Source: an uncultured bacterium (GTDB taxonomy: Bacteria; Bacillota_I; Bacilli_A; RFN20; CAG-826). From it: a stretch of 64,000 nt of DNA. This document shows positions 1 through 10,280 of this stretch, one piece after another. Below the pieces are notes generated by a model. The model was not told the DNA's origin and ran no database searches. It saw only the letters and a list, made by a program, of their open reading frames with translations. The position numbers and the translations under genes are program-made. Location of the stretch: positions 132,980 to 196,979 of the forward strand of contig CASEVI010000001.1 in the NCBI GenBank assembly GCA_949291375.1, in the 5' to 3' direction. Position 1 is the first letter of the stretch; the number at the start of each line of letters is the position of its first letter.

Positions 1-105
1 TTTGTAAGATTCTTTATTTTAAGCATGATTTATTATTGCACAAAATAATTTTATTTAAAAATAATTATTTCTATATTCAAAAATTAATTTCTTTTACATT
101 GTAAA

Positions 106-133
106 TAAAAAAGACATTTTCTTCGAAAATTAT
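106..133 (-). terminator. Possible terminator after tadA
   Basis: Read on the minus strand, a short inverted repeat (ATTTTC / GAAAAT, 3-base loop) is followed by GTC and a run of six T. It lies about 20 bases past the tadA stop. The stem is short and AT-rich, so this is a weak call. The rest of 1-153 shows no gene. Confidence 0.35.
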
Positions 134-153
134 CGAGTTCTATATTTAAAAAA

Positions 154-609
154 TTATCTCTTTTTATTAAAAAAATCGTTTAAAATTTGTTTACAATTTT
201 CTTCCCTAATTCCTTTTATAATTTCAATTTTATTATCAAAATATAAATCATTAATAAGTGTATTTTCGTTATTATTTAATTTATCGTCACTACATCCAAT
301 AACTACTTTTTTAATTCTTGAAGCAATAATTGCTCCTAAACACATTAAACAAGGCGATAAAGTAACAATCAAAGTTAAATTATCTAATCTCCAATTATCT
401 AGTTTATTATTAGCTTTTTTTATAGCAATAATTTCTGCATGTTTAGTTACATCATTATCTTTCTCTTTTTTATTAAATCCTTTTGAAATTATATTTCCTT
501 TTTCATCAATTAAAATTGCTCCAACCGGAACATCATCGTTTTTATATGCTTTTTTTGCTTCTTTTAAAGCAATATCCATGTATTTTTCATAATAATTATC
601 TTTATACAT
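154..609 (-). CDS. tadA: tRNA-specific adenosine-34 deaminase TadA
   Basis: Deaminates wobble adenosine to inosine in tRNA-Arg(ACG). The 151-residue length fits the family. The zinc/catalytic signature is complete: HAE at residues 57-59 (zinc His and proton-shuttle Glu) and PCLMC at 86-90 (two zinc Cys). Start ATG at 609 has no clear Shine-Dalgarno; Met11 is an alternative start. It lies just downstream of the SRP RNA and serS on the same strand, matching the serS-tadA-scr order of Bacillus, where dnaX would follow outside this window. In this family the enzyme is a cytoplasmic homodimer, and it is normally essential. Confidence 0.96.
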   Translation of the reverse strand: MYKDNYYEKYMDIALKEAKKAYKNDDVPVGAILIDEKGNIISKGFNKKEKDNDVTKHAEIIAIKKANNKLDNWRLDNLTLIVTLSPCLMCLGAIIASRIKKVVIGCSDDKLNNNENTLINDLYFDNKIEIIKGIREENCKQILNDFFNKKR

Positions 610-629
610 ACTTAAATTAAACCATTAAA

Positions 630-713
630 AAAACCGTTACACAATTAAAGGTTTTCTTAAGGCTGCTATGTTCCCATCCTGACCTGGTTCGAAAGATTAA
701 TTTGTAACGGCTT
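630..713 (-). ncRNA. ffs: Signal recognition particle RNA, small bacterial type (4.5S)
   Basis: On the minus strand the conserved SRP helix-8 core is visible: GGTCAGGATGGGAACATAGC followed by AGCCTTAAG, the asymmetric/symmetric loop region that binds Ffh. The ends pair (GCCGTTACA near 711 with TGTAACGG near 635) to form the long hairpin, and a T-run follows at about 634-628, giving an intrinsic terminator. Size is about 80 nt, the short form lacking an Alu domain. It sits between serS and tadA as expected in Bacilli. The exact 5' end is inferred from the pairing. Confidence 0.93.
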
Positions 714-723
714 AAAAATTATA

Positions 724-2004
724 CTATTTTTTAATTGGTTTTAAAACTGTTAATCCACCCATGAATGGACGTAAAACTTCTGGAATTGTTACTGAACCAT
801 CTTCGTTTTGATATTGTTCAAGTAATGCAGGGAAGACTCTAGAAGTTGCAAGTCCACTACCATTTAAGGTGTGCATGTAATGCATTTTCCCATCTTCGTC
901 TTTATATCTCATCATACCTCTTCTTGCTTGATAACTTCTAGCATTGGAAACTGATGAAACTTCTTTATAAATATTAAGCGAAGGGAAATAAATTTCAATA
1001 TCATATGTTCTTGCCATTGAATGAGAACAATCTCCAGCAGCAAGTTTGGAAATTCTAAAATGTAAACCTAATTTTTCAACTAAAGTTTTAGCTTTATTAA
1101 CTAATTCTTCAAACGCTCTATCTGAGTCATTATCAGCGGTATATTCAACCATTTCGACTTTATTGAATTGATATCCTCTAATCATGCCTCTTTCTTCCGC
1201 TCTATTTGTACCAGCTTCTTTTCTATAGCAAGGAGTATATGCAAAGAATTTTTTAGGTAAATCTTTTTCATTTAAGATTTCATTACGGTAATAATTTACT
1301 AAAGCTGTTTCAGCTGTAGGAAGCATAAATTTAAATTGATCAGGTAAATCAAGTTTAAAAATATCATTTTCAAATTTAGGGAATTGTCCTGCAGTAAATC
1401 CACTTTCATAATTTAAAATATGTGGAGGAAGCATAAAAGTAAATCCATCTTTTAAATGTTCACTAATAAAGAAATTAATTAAAGCCCATTCAAGTTGAGC
1501 ACCTAGACCAGTATAAAACCAAGTACCAGCGCCACTAACTTTTGCTCCTCTTTCATAATCAATTAAGCCTAAAGATTCAGCAAGTTCAACGTGATCTTTA
1601 ATTTTAAAAGAGAAAGATGGTTTATCTTTATAAAAATAAATAGGTTTATTATTTTCTTTTTCACCTGGAAGTAAATCTTCATCAGGAAGATTAGGTAAAG
1701 CAATTAAAACAGTATTAATTTCTTTTTCTAATACTTCTAATTTTTCTTCTTTTTCTTTATTTAAAGCTGCTAAATTTTTAACTTCTTCAAATATTTTTGT
1801 AACATCTCCACCTTCTTTTTTAACTTGTGGAACACTCTTAGATAATTTATTTTGTTCGGCTTTATTTTGTTCAACTTCTCTTTGAATTTTTCTTTTTTCT
1901 AAGATTTGATTACATAAAGTATCAATATCAGCTTCGTAATTTTTCCTTTTTAAAAGTTCTTTAACTTTTTCTTTATTTTCTATAATGTAATTAATATCTA
2001 GCAT
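724..2004 (-). CDS. serS: Seryl-tRNA synthetase
   Basis: Class II aminoacyl-tRNA synthetase charging tRNA-Ser. The 426 residues comprise an N-terminal antiparallel coiled coil (about residues 1-110, starting MLDINYIIENKEKVKELL, rich in K/E) and the class II catalytic core. The motif 2 region (YRKEAGTNRAEERGMIRGYQ, around 260-280) and motif 3 region (NGSGLATSRVFPALLEQYQ, near 380-400) are both clear. A GGAGG ribosome site precedes ATG 2004 and lies at the end of the upstream glycosyltransferase gene, so the two are probably co-transcribed. No T-box leader is visible. Confidence 0.98.
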   Translation of the reverse strand: MLDINYIIENKEKVKELLKRKNYEADIDTLCNQILEKRKIQREVEQNKAEQNKLSKSVPQVKKEGGDVTKIFEEVKNLAALNKEKEEKLEVLEKEINTVLIALPNLPDEDLLPGEKENNKPIYFYKDKPSFSFKIKDHVELAESLGLIDYERGAKVSGAGTWFYTGLGAQLEWALINFFISEHLKDGFTFMLPPHILNYESGFTAGQFPKFENDIFKLDLPDQFKFMLPTAETALVNYYRNEILNEKDLPKKFFAYTPCYRKEAGTNRAEERGMIRGYQFNKVEMVEYTADNDSDRAFEELVNKAKTLVEKLGLHFRISKLAAGDCSHSMARTYDIEIYFPSLNIYKEVSSVSNARSYQARRGMMRYKDEDGKMHYMHTLNGSGLATSRVFPALLEQYQNEDGSVTIPEVLRPFMGGLTVLKPIKK

Positions 2005-2006
2005 CT

Positions 2007-3017
2007 TTATTCCTCCAAAATACTTTTATATATATCAATTAATTTTTCCCCTACTTTATTAACATTTGCTTCTTTTGAAAATTCATAAGCTTTTTTAGTA
2101 GTTGATTCGATTAAACCAGATAAATATTCATTTATACCTGATTTTAATAAATCAAGACTATTATAGTTATACGATGTTTCTTTATCAATTGCGATATCAC
2201 AAAAAGATGAATAATTTAATGTAAAAATTTGAGTTTTAGAAGCCATAGCATCGAAAAGTTCTATAACATTTCCATAAGAAGAGGAAATATTTATATACAT
2301 TGATGAATTAAAAAATAGCGAACAATAAATATCATCATTTAAATTTGAAGCAAAAATTATATTATTTATTCTTTCTTTAAATAATTTTTTAGTTTTTAAA
2401 GCAAAAGATTTAAAAGGATCAGTTTCAGTTAAAACAATAAATTTAATTTTAGGGAAAGCTAAAGCTAATTCTTTTACCTTTTTAAATGCTTCGTAATCTT
2501 TAAAATAAAGAGAAACTGTTGCGATAATCGAAGATTCTTCTATTTGAAAATAACGATAAACTACACTTTTTAAAACATTGTTCTCTAAATTAAATTTAAT
2601 ATGTCTTAAAGGATAATAAAGAGTTTCTACTTTACTTTTAACATCAAATGATAATAAATATTTTTTTGCCTCTATCGTAGGAACAAAAATTGAGTCAAGC
2701 TTATTTAAAATTTCTACATCATTAGGTTTTATAACATATAAATTTTCTTTTTTACTTTCCTCTAATATTCTTCCACGATAATCTTCTTCACAATAAAATA
2801 AACTTATTACTTTTTTAACACTCTTTTTAACAGAATTTGAATAATAAGCTACGTCTTCTAAATTTAAAAAATGAATAATATCATATGTTTCATCCAAAAT
2901 CGATGAAACATATGATGCATTTCTAATTTCTAAAGAATTAACTAAGGCTTTTTTTAATTTAGAAGTTTCAAAATTGTCATTTTTTGTTGTTTGTTTATAA
3001 AATATTAAAGGATTCAT
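2007..3017 (-). CDS. Putative GT-B fold glycosyltransferase (family 4-like)
   Basis: A 336-residue protein without signal peptide or membrane segment. The C-terminal half resembles the nucleotide-sugar binding half of GT4 enzymes: a beta strand IIATVSLYFKDYEAF (about 168-182), then YGNVIELFDAMASKTQIFTL (about 252-271), which corresponds to the family E-x-FG-x-x-x-x-EAMA-x-G-x-P block but has Asp in place of the second Glu. Substrate cannot be told. In wall-poor Firmicutes such enzymes often make glycolipids, but that is only a suggestion. It is inserted between gyrA and serS with 2-7 base gaps, so it is probably in the same transcript. Confidence 0.6.
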   Translation of the reverse strand: MNPLIFYKQTTKNDNFETSKLKKALVNSLEIRNASYVSSILDETYDIIHFLNLEDVAYYSNSVKKSVKKVISLFYCEEDYRGRILEESKKENLYVIKPNDVEILNKLDSIFVPTIEAKKYLLSFDVKSKVETLYYPLRHIKFNLENNVLKSVVYRYFQIEESSIIATVSLYFKDYEAFKKVKELALAFPKIKFIVLTETDPFKSFALKTKKLFKERINNIIFASNLNDDIYCSLFFNSSMYINISSSYGNVIELFDAMASKTQIFTLNYSSFCDIAIDKETSYNYNSLDLLKSGINEYLSGLIESTTKKAYEFSKEANVNKVGEKLIDIYKSILEE

Positions 3018-3024
3018 TATAAAT

Positions 3025-5550
3025 TTACTTTACTTCTACTTCTTTATTTTCACTATTTAAATTAGTTTCATCCTCTATAATGTTATTTTCTTCAATATTT
3101 GTTTCTTCATGAGGAAGAATAGTAATAGAAGAAATATGATCATTTTCATTTTTCATATTCATTAAAATAACACCTTGAGAATTTCTACCACATCTTCTAA
3201 CTTGGGAAAGTGGTGAACGAATAATAATTCCACTATTAGTTATTGCAAGATAATCTTCATCACCTTTAACAACTTTCATGGCACATAATTTACCAGTTTT
3301 TTCAGTAATTTTTATAGTTTTAACACCTTTTGAATTACGGTGTGTTTCTCTATAATCTTCCATTTCTGATAATTTACCTAACCCATTTTCACTAATAACG
3401 AATACTAAATTACCTTCATTTGATGTTGCAAGTGAAACTAAATGAGCTTTATTAAGTTTCATACCTCCAACACCTTTAGCAGTTCTGCCCATTGCTCTAA
3501 CTTGAGTTTCATCAAATAAAGCGAGTTGTCCTTCATCACTTGCTAAAAGTATTTTGGCATGACCATCTGTAACTTTTACATCAAGTAAATTATCATCATC
3601 ATTAAACTTAATTGCATATTTACCATTTGTATTAATTCTTACAAATTCTTCAAGTTTAACACGTTTCACTAATCCTTTTCTTGTTGCAAAGAAAAGATAT
3701 TTATTTTCATAATCATCCGCTGCAATAATTGAAACAATTTTTTCATCTTTATCTAAATTTAAAAGATTTCCAATATGTGTTCCTTTTGCAATACGACTTC
3801 CTTCAGAAATTTCATAGCCTCTTTTTCTATAAACCCTTCCAAAATTAGAGAAGAATAATATATCAGTATGGGTTTTACTATAAATTAATTTATCAACTTC
3901 ATCATCTTCATAAGTTGTCATGCCCTTAATTCCTTTTCCACCTCTATTTTGAGCCTTAAATTCATTAGTAGGCATTCTTTTGATATATCCTTTTTCAGTA
4001 AGAGTAATAACAATTTCTTCTTCAGGAATTAAATCTTCATCTTCAATTGAAATAAATTCATTAGAAATAACTGTTCTTCTATCATCACCAAATTTTGTTT
4101 TAATTTCTTCTAATTCATTTAATACAACATCTCTCATATTTTCACGTGAGGATAAAATAAAGTGATATTTTTCGATATTTTTTTCTAATTGTGCTTTTTC
4201 ATTTAATAATTTATTATTTTCAAGATGAGTTAATCTACCAAGTTGTAAAGTAATAATTGCGTTAGCTTGAACTTCGCTAAATTGGAATCTTGAAGCCATT
4301 GCTTTTTGAACAAAATCTTGGTTATTTTCACTATCTTTAACCATTTGAACAATCTCATCAATATTATCTCTACAAATTAATAACCCTTCGATAATATGTT
4401 TTCTTTTTTCGTCTTTATCAAGCAAAAAAACAGTTCTTCTTCTGACTACTTCAATTTGAAAATCTAAATAATTTTGAAGTAACTCTTTTAAAGATAAAAC
4501 TTTTGGAACTCCATTAACGATTGCTAAATTAATAACACCATATGAAGTTTCAAGTTGGGTATTTTTAAATAATTGGTTTAAAACAACCGATGGAACTGCA
4601 TCTTTTTTACATTCAATTTCAATATGAACATTAGTTTTTGAGAAATCTTTAATTGATGTAATTCCCTCAATCTTTTTATCTCTATACAATTCACCAACTT
4701 TAGCAACGATACTAGCTTTATTTGTTTGATATGGAATTTCAGTAATAATTATTTTACTTTTTCCATTACTTTCTTCAACAATTTGAGTTTTTGATCTTAA
4801 AATAAAGGTTCCTCTGCCGGTAGCATAATAATCTCTAATACCGTTTAGGCCATAAACAATTCCACCAGTAGGAAAATCAGGACCTTTCATAATGCCCATC
4901 AATTCTTCAACGCTAATATCAGGATTTTTTGCATATGCTTGAATAGCAGAAATTACTTCTTTTAAATTATGTGGAGGCATTTTAGTAGCCATACCAACAG
5001 CAATACCATCACTTCCATTAACTAAAAGATTTGGAAAATGAGAAGGTAAAACATTAGGTTCTTCTAAATTTCCATCATAATTTGGTGAAAAATCAACAGT
5101 GTTTAAATTTATATCTCTAACCATTTCTAAAGCTAGTTTTTCCATTCTAGCTTCTGTATAACGATAAGCTGCAGGATCATCACCATCCATAGTACCAAAG
5201 TTACCATGTCCATCAACAAGTGGATAACGCATCGAGAAATCTTGAGCTAAACGGACCATTGCCATATAAATTGATGAATCGCCATGTGGGTGATATTTAC
5301 CCATAACATCACCAACGACTTTGGCACATTTAACAAATGGTTTATCTGGAGTAAAACCACTTTCATCCATACAAAAAATTATTCTTCTTGTAACTGGTTT
5401 TAAACCATCTCTTACATCTGGTAAAGCACGTGAAATAATAACACTCATTGCATAATCAAGAAATGAGGATTTAACTTCATCAACAATTTCAGCGTCTTTT
5501 AAAGATGGAACTATTCCACTTTCAATTTCAACTTTATTTTCATCTGCCAT
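3025..5550 (-). CDS. gyrA: DNA gyrase subunit A
   Basis: Breakage-reunion subunit of gyrase, acting with GyrB to introduce negative supercoils. I choose ATG 5550 ([10 protein letters not shown]), preceded by GAGG at good spacing; the open frame extends 31 codons upstream without family similarity. This gives 841 residues. Visible features: [22 protein letters not shown] at about 32-53, the QRDR with GDSSIYM at 90-96, the active-site Tyr in RYTEARM (131), the GyrA-box [10 protein letters not shown] in the C-terminal domain, and an acidic tail. The residue equivalent to E. coli Asp87 is Met96 (codon ATG), while Ser83 is kept as Ser92. It follows gyrB by 22 bases. Confidence 0.98.
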   Translation of the reverse strand: MADENKVEIESGIVPSLKDAEIVDEVKSSFLDYAMSVIISRALPDVRDGLKPVTRRIIFCMDESGFTPDKPFVKCAKVVGDVMGKYHPHGDSSIYMAMVRLAQDFSMRYPLVDGHGNFGTMDGDDPAAYRYTEARMEKLALEMVRDINLNTVDFSPNYDGNLEEPNVLPSHFPNLLVNGSDGIAVGMATKMPPHNLKEVISAIQAYAKNPDISVEELMGIMKGPDFPTGGIVYGLNGIRDYYATGRGTFILRSKTQIVEESNGKSKIIITEIPYQTNKASIVAKVGELYRDKKIEGITSIKDFSKTNVHIEIECKKDAVPSVVLNQLFKNTQLETSYGVINLAIVNGVPKVLSLKELLQNYLDFQIEVVRRRTVFLLDKDEKRKHIIEGLLICRDNIDEIVQMVKDSENNQDFVQKAMASRFQFSEVQANAIITLQLGRLTHLENNKLLNEKAQLEKNIEKYHFILSSRENMRDVVLNELEEIKTKFGDDRRTVISNEFISIEDEDLIPEEEIVITLTEKGYIKRMPTNEFKAQNRGGKGIKGMTTYEDDEVDKLIYSKTHTDILFFSNFGRVYRKRGYEISEGSRIAKGTHIGNLLNLDKDEKIVSIIAADDYENKYLFFATRKGLVKRVKLEEFVRINTNGKYAIKFNDDDNLLDVKVTDGHAKILLASDEGQLALFDETQVRAMGRTAKGVGGMKLNKAHLVSLATSNEGNLVFVISENGLGKLSEMEDYRETHRNSKGVKTIKITEKTGKLCAMKVVKGDEDYLAITNSGIIIRSPLSQVRRCGRNSQGVILMNMKNENDHISSITILPHEETNIEENNIIEDETNLNSENKEVEVK

Positions 5551-5572
5551 AAATTTTTTCCTCACTTTTTGA

Positions 5573-7693
5573 TTAAATATCAAGATTTTTGACAAATTGA
5601 GCATTATCTTTAATAAATTCGGTTCTTGGAGCAACATCTTCACCCATTAAATCATTAAAGATTTGATCAGCAGTAATTGCATCATCTACAGTTACTCTTA
5701 GCATTTTTCTAACTTCGGGATTCATTGTTGTTTCTTCAAGTTGCTCAGGATCCATTTCACCTAAACCTTTATATCTTTGGAAAGGATAACCACTCTTTAA
5801 ATTTAATTGCTTTCTAATAACATTTAATTGTTCATCAGAATAGGCATAATATGCTTTACCTTTATATTCAACTTTATATAAAGGAGGTTGAGCAATATAA
5901 ACATAACCTTTTTCAATTAAAGGTCTCATAAATCTATTAAAGAATGTTAAAAGTAAAATACGAATATGGGAGCCGTCAACATCAGCATCGGTCATAATAA
6001 CGATTTTATGGTATCTAATTTTATTTACATCGAATTTTTCTCCGTATCCACCGCCGATAGCTGTAATCATATTGCCAATTTCAGCATTATCCATAATTTT
6101 ATGTTCTTGAGCTTTTTGGACGTTTAAAATTTTACCTCTTAAAGGTAAGATAGCTTGAATTCGAGGATCTCTACCTTGTTTAGCACTACCTCCAGCTGAA
6201 TTACCTTCAACAATAAATAATTCACATTCTTCTGGATTATTTGAACTACAATCAGCTAATTTGCCAGGAAGTGTAGCTAAATCTAAACCGTTTTTCTTTT
6301 CAAGATTCTTTTTATATGATTCGATTTTTAATCTTCTTTCATAAGCTTCATAAATCTTTTTCATGATTAATAAAGCTTTGTTTTTATTTTCTTCTAAATA
6401 TCTTCCTAAAGCTTGTCCTAAAATATTTGAAACAATCTTTTTAACTTCAGGATTTCCTAATTTTCCTTTAGTTTGACCTTCATATTGAGGATTTGGGTGT
6501 TTAATAGAAATAATTGCAGTTAAACCTTTTTTCCAATCTTCAGAATTAAAATTTTCTTTATCATTTTTCTTTAAAATATTGTTATCACGTGCGTAATTAT
6601 TTAAAACTCTTGTCATTGCAAGTCCAAAACCTTCAACGTGAGTACCGCCATTCCCAGTAGAAACATTATTACAAAAAGAATAAATATTATTTGTATTATC
6701 ACCATCAATATATTGCATTGCTACTTCAACAACAATAGTTTCTTCTTTATCATTAATATCTTTAAATTTTTGAATACCTTCACAATAAAAAATATCATCA
6801 ACTAAAGGAATTGAAGTTTTATTTAAGAATTGAACATATTCTTTTAATCCACCTTCATAATAGAATGATTCTTCTTTTGCAGGATCAACTCTATAATCAG
6901 TTAAATTAATTCTGACTTTTTTATTTAAAAAAGCCATTTGTCTTAAACGATTTTTGATAGTTTCAAAATTAAATTCAGTTGTTTCAGTAAAAATTAATGG
7001 ATCAGGTTTAAAAGTAACGGTTGTACCATGTTTTGTTGTATTTCCAACTCTTTCAAGATGTTTAACGATATGTCCTCCGTTTTCAAAACGAATAAAATAT
7101 TCTCCACCATCTTTATCAACAACTACTTCGAGCCATGAAGAAAGAGCATTAACAACAGAAGCACCTACACCGTGTAAACCACCAGAAACTTTATAACCTT
7201 CATTATCTCCAAATTTACCACCAGCATGTAAAACAGTAAAAACTGTTTCAACACCACTTAATCCAGTTTTAGCAACTTTATCTACTGGAATACCTCTACC
7301 ATTATCTGAAACAGTGATTGTTCCATCACGATTGATAAAAACATTAATAGTATCGCAATATCCAGCTAAAGCTTCATCAATACCATTATCTACAATTTCC
7401 CAAACGAGGTGATGTAAGCCAGTTGAGGATGTTGAACCAATATACATGCCAGGTCTAATTCTTACTGCTTCAAGACCATCTAAAACAGTTAAATTTTCAC
7501 TTGTATAACTTTCACTACCTTTTTCTAAAGCTTTTTCATCAACATTAACAATAATATCTTTAGAAATACGTTTATCTAAATTCTTTTCTGTATCAGTAAA
7601 TCCAGCATCTTCATCAATAGTGAAAACTTCATTTTCATTATTTAAAGAATCTTCTTCATTTACAGTTTCTTTTTCGAGTTTATCTTCCTTCAT
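5573..7693 (-). CDS. gyrB: DNA gyrase subunit B
   Basis: ATPase subunit of gyrase. Start at 7693 is fixed by a perfect AGGAGGG ribosome site 5-6 bases upstream; an upstream in-frame ATG at 7714 lacks one. Domains: GHKL ATPase ([38 protein letters not shown]), transducer, TOPRIM ([14 protein letters not shown] and [10 protein letters not shown]) and the GyrB C-terminus ([12 protein letters not shown]). The N-terminus carries an acidic extension of about 60 residues before the usual start ([20 protein letters not shown]). The gene overlaps the end of recF by 14 bases, implying coupled translation. Confidence 0.98.
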   Translation of the reverse strand: MKEDKLEKETVNEEDSLNNENEVFTIDEDAGFTDTEKNLDKRISKDIIVNVDEKALEKGSESYTSENLTVLDGLEAVRIRPGMYIGSTSSTGLHHLVWEIVDNGIDEALAGYCDTINVFINRDGTITVSDNGRGIPVDKVAKTGLSGVETVFTVLHAGGKFGDNEGYKVSGGLHGVGASVVNALSSWLEVVVDKDGGEYFIRFENGGHIVKHLERVGNTTKHGTTVTFKPDPLIFTETTEFNFETIKNRLRQMAFLNKKVRINLTDYRVDPAKEESFYYEGGLKEYVQFLNKTSIPLVDDIFYCEGIQKFKDINDKEETIVVEVAMQYIDGDNTNNIYSFCNNVSTGNGGTHVEGFGLAMTRVLNNYARDNNILKKNDKENFNSEDWKKGLTAIISIKHPNPQYEGQTKGKLGNPEVKKIVSNILGQALGRYLEENKNKALLIMKKIYEAYERRLKIESYKKNLEKKNGLDLATLPGKLADCSSNNPEECELFIVEGNSAGGSAKQGRDPRIQAILPLRGKILNVQKAQEHKIMDNAEIGNMITAIGGGYGEKFDVNKIRYHKIVIMTDADVDGSHIRILLLTFFNRFMRPLIEKGYVYIAQPPLYKVEYKGKAYYAYSDEQLNVIRKQLNLKSGYPFQRYKGLGEMDPEQLEETTMNPEVRKMLRVTVDDAITADQIFNDLMGEDVAPRTEFIKDNAQFVKNLDI

Positions 7694-8771
7694 AACTTCC
7701 CTCCTTTGAGACATTGTTATTTGAAATAAAATAATTAGTTATGTTTTCTTTATTAATTTTCTTCGTTGATGTAATAAATACTTGCTCAAATATTTTTAAA
7801 AAATTAAGTAAATTCATTTTGTTATTATCATCAAGTTCACTTAATACGTCATCCAAAATGACAATCGGTTTATTTTCTTTTTCATTAATTAAGAAATATG
7901 GAACCAATTTTAAAGATAATACAGCCATACGATTCTCACCTTGAGAACCATATAGAGTAATATTTTTATTATCCAAAAGAATAAAAAAGTCTTCTAAATG
8001 AATTCCTATAGTCGTTCTTTTAAGTTTTAAATCATTTTCTAAAGCATCTTTATATTTTTTCTTAGCAATATCTTTAAAATTATTTAAATCATTAATAAAT
8101 GGCAAATAAATTAATTTTATTAAAGATTTTTTTAGTGAAATTTTTTGATATATTTCAGGTAAAAAAATGTTCAACTTGTTAAAATATTCCTTTCGATATT
8201 GAAAAATCTTTATAGAATACGAAATTAATTGATCAGCATAAACATCTAATAAAGTTAAATCACGATGTTCTTCTTTTAAAATTTCATTGCGTAATTTCAA
8301 AACTTTTTCATAGTCATTTAAAAGTCTCAAATATTCACTGAATTGTTTAGATAAAGAAATATTTAAAAAATTTCTTCTAATTTTAGGTGATTCTTTAAAA
8401 AGATTTACGTCTCGAGGTAAAAAATAAATCACATTAACTTCCTGAGATAAAAGTGAGATACGATTTATATTTTTATCATCAATAGAAATTTTTTTACCAT
8501 CCTTAGAAATATAAATATCTATTTTTTTATAATTTTTTCCTTTTTCGATGTATGAATTTATAAGAGCAAAATCATTAATTCCATTATTAATTAAATCTAA
8601 ATCACTGCTAGTTCGAAACGACTTAGCAAGAGAAAGAAAATAAATAGCTTCAGCTAAATTTGTCTTACCACTTCCATTGTTTCCATAAAAAATGTTAATA
8701 CCTTTTTCAAACAATAATGAAAGTGACTTATAATTTCTAAAGTTAGTTAATTTAATTTTTTCGATTATCAT
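7680..8771 (-). CDS. recF: DNA replication and repair protein RecF
   Basis: SMC-like ATPase that helps load RecA at single-strand gaps with RecO/RecR. The 363 residues fit the family. The Walker A motif GNNGSGKT is at 30-37; the signature-type segment SQGENRMAVLSLKL (about 292-305) and Walker B VILDDVLSELD follow. Its start overlaps the end of yaaA by 4 bases (ATGA) and its end overlaps gyrB, so the four genes yaaA-recF-gyrB-gyrA form one tightly coupled operon. Confidence 0.97.
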   Translation of the reverse strand: MIIEKIKLTNFRNYKSLSLLFEKGINIFYGNNGSGKTNLAEAIYFLSLAKSFRTSSDLDLINNGINDFALINSYIEKGKNYKKIDIYISKDGKKISIDDKNINRISLLSQEVNVIYFLPRDVNLFKESPKIRRNFLNISLSKQFSEYLRLLNDYEKVLKLRNEILKEEHRDLTLLDVYADQLISYSIKIFQYRKEYFNKLNIFLPEIYQKISLKKSLIKLIYLPFINDLNNFKDIAKKKYKDALENDLKLKRTTIGIHLEDFFILLDNKNITLYGSQGENRMAVLSLKLVPYFLINEKENKPIVILDDVLSELDDNNKMNLLNFLKIFEQVFITSTKKINKENITNYFISNNNVSKEGSYEGR

Positions 8772-8995
8772 TTTGTAATTTCAAAGAACATAGAGTTATC
8801 TATATCAATTAAATCGTTTTCTTTAAGTTTTCTTCCTCTTCTATTTTCTTTTTCATTATTAACTAAAATTTTGTGTTCTAATAAAAAAGATTTTGCTAAA
8901 GAACCACTTTCAATAACATTAGAAAATTTTAAAAATTGACCAAGTGTAATATAATCAGTATCAATTTTAATTTTTTCACGTTTTAATTCGCTCAT
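8768..8995 (-). CDS. yaaA: S4-domain RNA-binding protein YaaA type
   Basis: A 75-residue S4-domain protein of the YaaA/YlmH-like family that lies between dnaN and recF in most Firmicutes. The S4 core is recognisable: ITLGQFLKFSNVIESGSLAK (residues 16-35) and VNNEKENRRGRKLKENDLID. Role in the family is RNA/ribosome binding and is poorly defined. The ribosome site AAAGGAG (about 9003-9009) is part of a perfect 10-bp inverted repeat, which may control translation of this first gene of the yaaA-recF-gyrBA operon. Confidence 0.92.
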   Translation of the reverse strand: MSELKREKIKIDTDYITLGQFLKFSNVIESGSLAKSFLLEHKILVNNEKENRRGRKLKENDLIDIDNSMFFEITK

Positions 8996-9004
8996 ATAAA
9001 AACT

Positions 9005-9027
9005 CCTTTAATATTATATATTAAAGG
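9005..9027 (-). promoter_or_regulatory. Hairpin overlapping the yaaA ribosome binding site
   Basis: Perfect inverted repeat with arms CCTTTAATAT and ATATTAAAGG and a 3-base centre. On the minus-strand transcript its 3' arm contains the AAAGG of the Shine-Dalgarno for yaaA, so the folded form would hide the site. Whether it is an RNA hairpin or a protein operator cannot be told from sequence. Confidence 0.5.
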
Positions 9028-9096
9028 AAGACAAAAATCTACTTTTTAAATATCGAACGAAGTAACTAACTTTTAATTATATTTTCCTCAAAAAAA

Positions 9097-9112
9097 GTTT
9101 TCACGTGAAAAT
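9097..9112. promoter_or_regulatory. parS-like site (near perfect palindrome)
   Basis: GTTTTCACGTGAAAAT, in the dnaN-yaaA intergenic gap. The inner 12 bases TTTCACGTGAAA match the ParB/Spo0J site core TTNCACGTGAAA of Bacillus exactly; the outer G and C of the Bacillus consensus are replaced by T/A. It lies 2-3 kb from the origin. Confidence 0.72.
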
Positions 9113-10233
9113 TAATAAGTTCTAACTGGGGTTATTAATTGAATAACTTTATCATCGTCTTTTCTTGTAACTGTAAATGGTTTCATTTCGCCTAAAAAAG
9201 ATAAAACAACATCATCACTTCTTAATGCTCTAATAGCCGCAGAAACATATTCAACGTTAAAAGAAATTTGTAATCTCTCACCATTATATTTGAATAATTG
9301 TAAACTTTCTTTTGCATCACCAACTTGTTGAGAACGGGATGAAACAGTTACTTCTTCTTCATTCATAGTTAATTTAACTATGTTTTCTCTGTCAATTGAA
9401 AAAAGTACGATTCTATCAAGAGTTTTTAAGAATTCATTTGAATTAACCTCGAGTCTATAGAAATAGTTATGAGGTATAATGTTTTTTGTATTTGGATAAT
9501 CGCCAACAACGATTGTTGATGTAATTATACAATCATCAAGTTTAAACAAAACTTTCTTTTCAGAAATAAACAAAACTATTTCTTTTTCATCAATTAATGA
9601 TTTAACTACTTCATTCAATGATTTAGCAGGAATATTAACAGAAAATCTATTTTCTAACGTTAAATCAACTTCTCTTCTAGCTAATCTAGCGCCATCTGTT
9701 GCTGTAAAATGAATTGATTGACCATCAGATTCAATATTTACACATTGTAAAATAGGTCTATTATCTTTTGTTGAAGCCGAAAATGAAGTTTGAGAGATGC
9801 AATTAACAAATTCGTCTTTTGATAAAGTAACTTTTTCTCCGTTTTCTTCAAAATCAAGTTCACGATATTCTTCAGGCCTAATAACATTTAAATTAAAATT
9901 AGATTTTAAAGTTTGAATTTTAGCAGTTGAATTATCTTCTACTGCAAAATTAATTTCATCAGAATCCAGTTTTCTAACAATTTCTGTTATCATTTTTGCA
10001 TTAATTAAAATGCTACCTGGTGTTAAATCACGAATTAATGTTTTATCATTTTTATATTTATAAACTATACTTTTAATTGAAATTTCACCATTTGAACCTA
10101 TTAACTCAAGTCTATCTTCATAAAGATCGATTTTAACATTATTCAAAATTGGATCTGAATTTTTCCCTAAAATAATCTTTGAAGTGTTTAATAGTGCTTT
10201 TAAAAATTCTTCTCTAATAATAGTAAATTTCAT
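9112..10233 (-). CDS. dnaN: DNA polymerase III beta subunit (sliding clamp)
   Basis: Ring-shaped processivity clamp that tethers Pol III and other partners to DNA. The 373 residues match the family length, with the three repeated clamp domains: MKFTIIREEFLKALLNTSKI at the N-terminus, TFSASTKDNRPILQCV-type domain 2 start at about 150, and the C-terminal FLGEMKPFTVTRKD...LITPVRTY, ending in the typical M/TPV(R) segment of the hydrophobic cleft. AGGAG precedes ATG 10233. The gap to dnaA holds part of the origin. Confidence 0.98.
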   Translation of the reverse strand: MKFTIIREEFLKALLNTSKIILGKNSDPILNNVKIDLYEDRLELIGSNGEISIKSIVYKYKNDKTLIRDLTPGSILINAKMITEIVRKLDSDEINFAVEDNSTAKIQTLKSNFNLNVIRPEEYRELDFEENGEKVTLSKDEFVNCISQTSFSASTKDNRPILQCVNIESDGQSIHFTATDGARLARREVDLTLENRFSVNIPAKSLNEVVKSLIDEKEIVLFISEKKVLFKLDDCIITSTIVVGDYPNTKNIIPHNYFYRLEVNSNEFLKTLDRIVLFSIDRENIVKLTMNEEEVTVSSRSQQVGDAKESLQLFKYNGERLQISFNVEYVSAAIRALRSDDVVLSFLGEMKPFTVTRKDDDKVIQLITPVRTY

Positions 10234-10280
10234 GTGTATTCTCCTAAAAATATAATTTAAATAATTATAAACTTTTTTAT

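Noticed and set aside
4140-4151. CACGTG at 4143 in gyrA as a parS site
   Set aside because: TTTCACGTGAGG has only one good arm.
5424-5435. CACGTG at 5427 as a parS site
   Set aside because: Flanks (AAG-CACGTG-AAA) match only one half; likely chance in gyrA coding sequence.
5551-5643. Upstream start for gyrA giving 872 residues
   Set aside because: The extra 31 residues have no gyrase similarity, and ATG 5550 has a proper GAGG site.
6583-6594. CACGTG at 6586 as a parS site
   Set aside because: TATCACGTGCGT lacks the A/T arm on one side; not counted.
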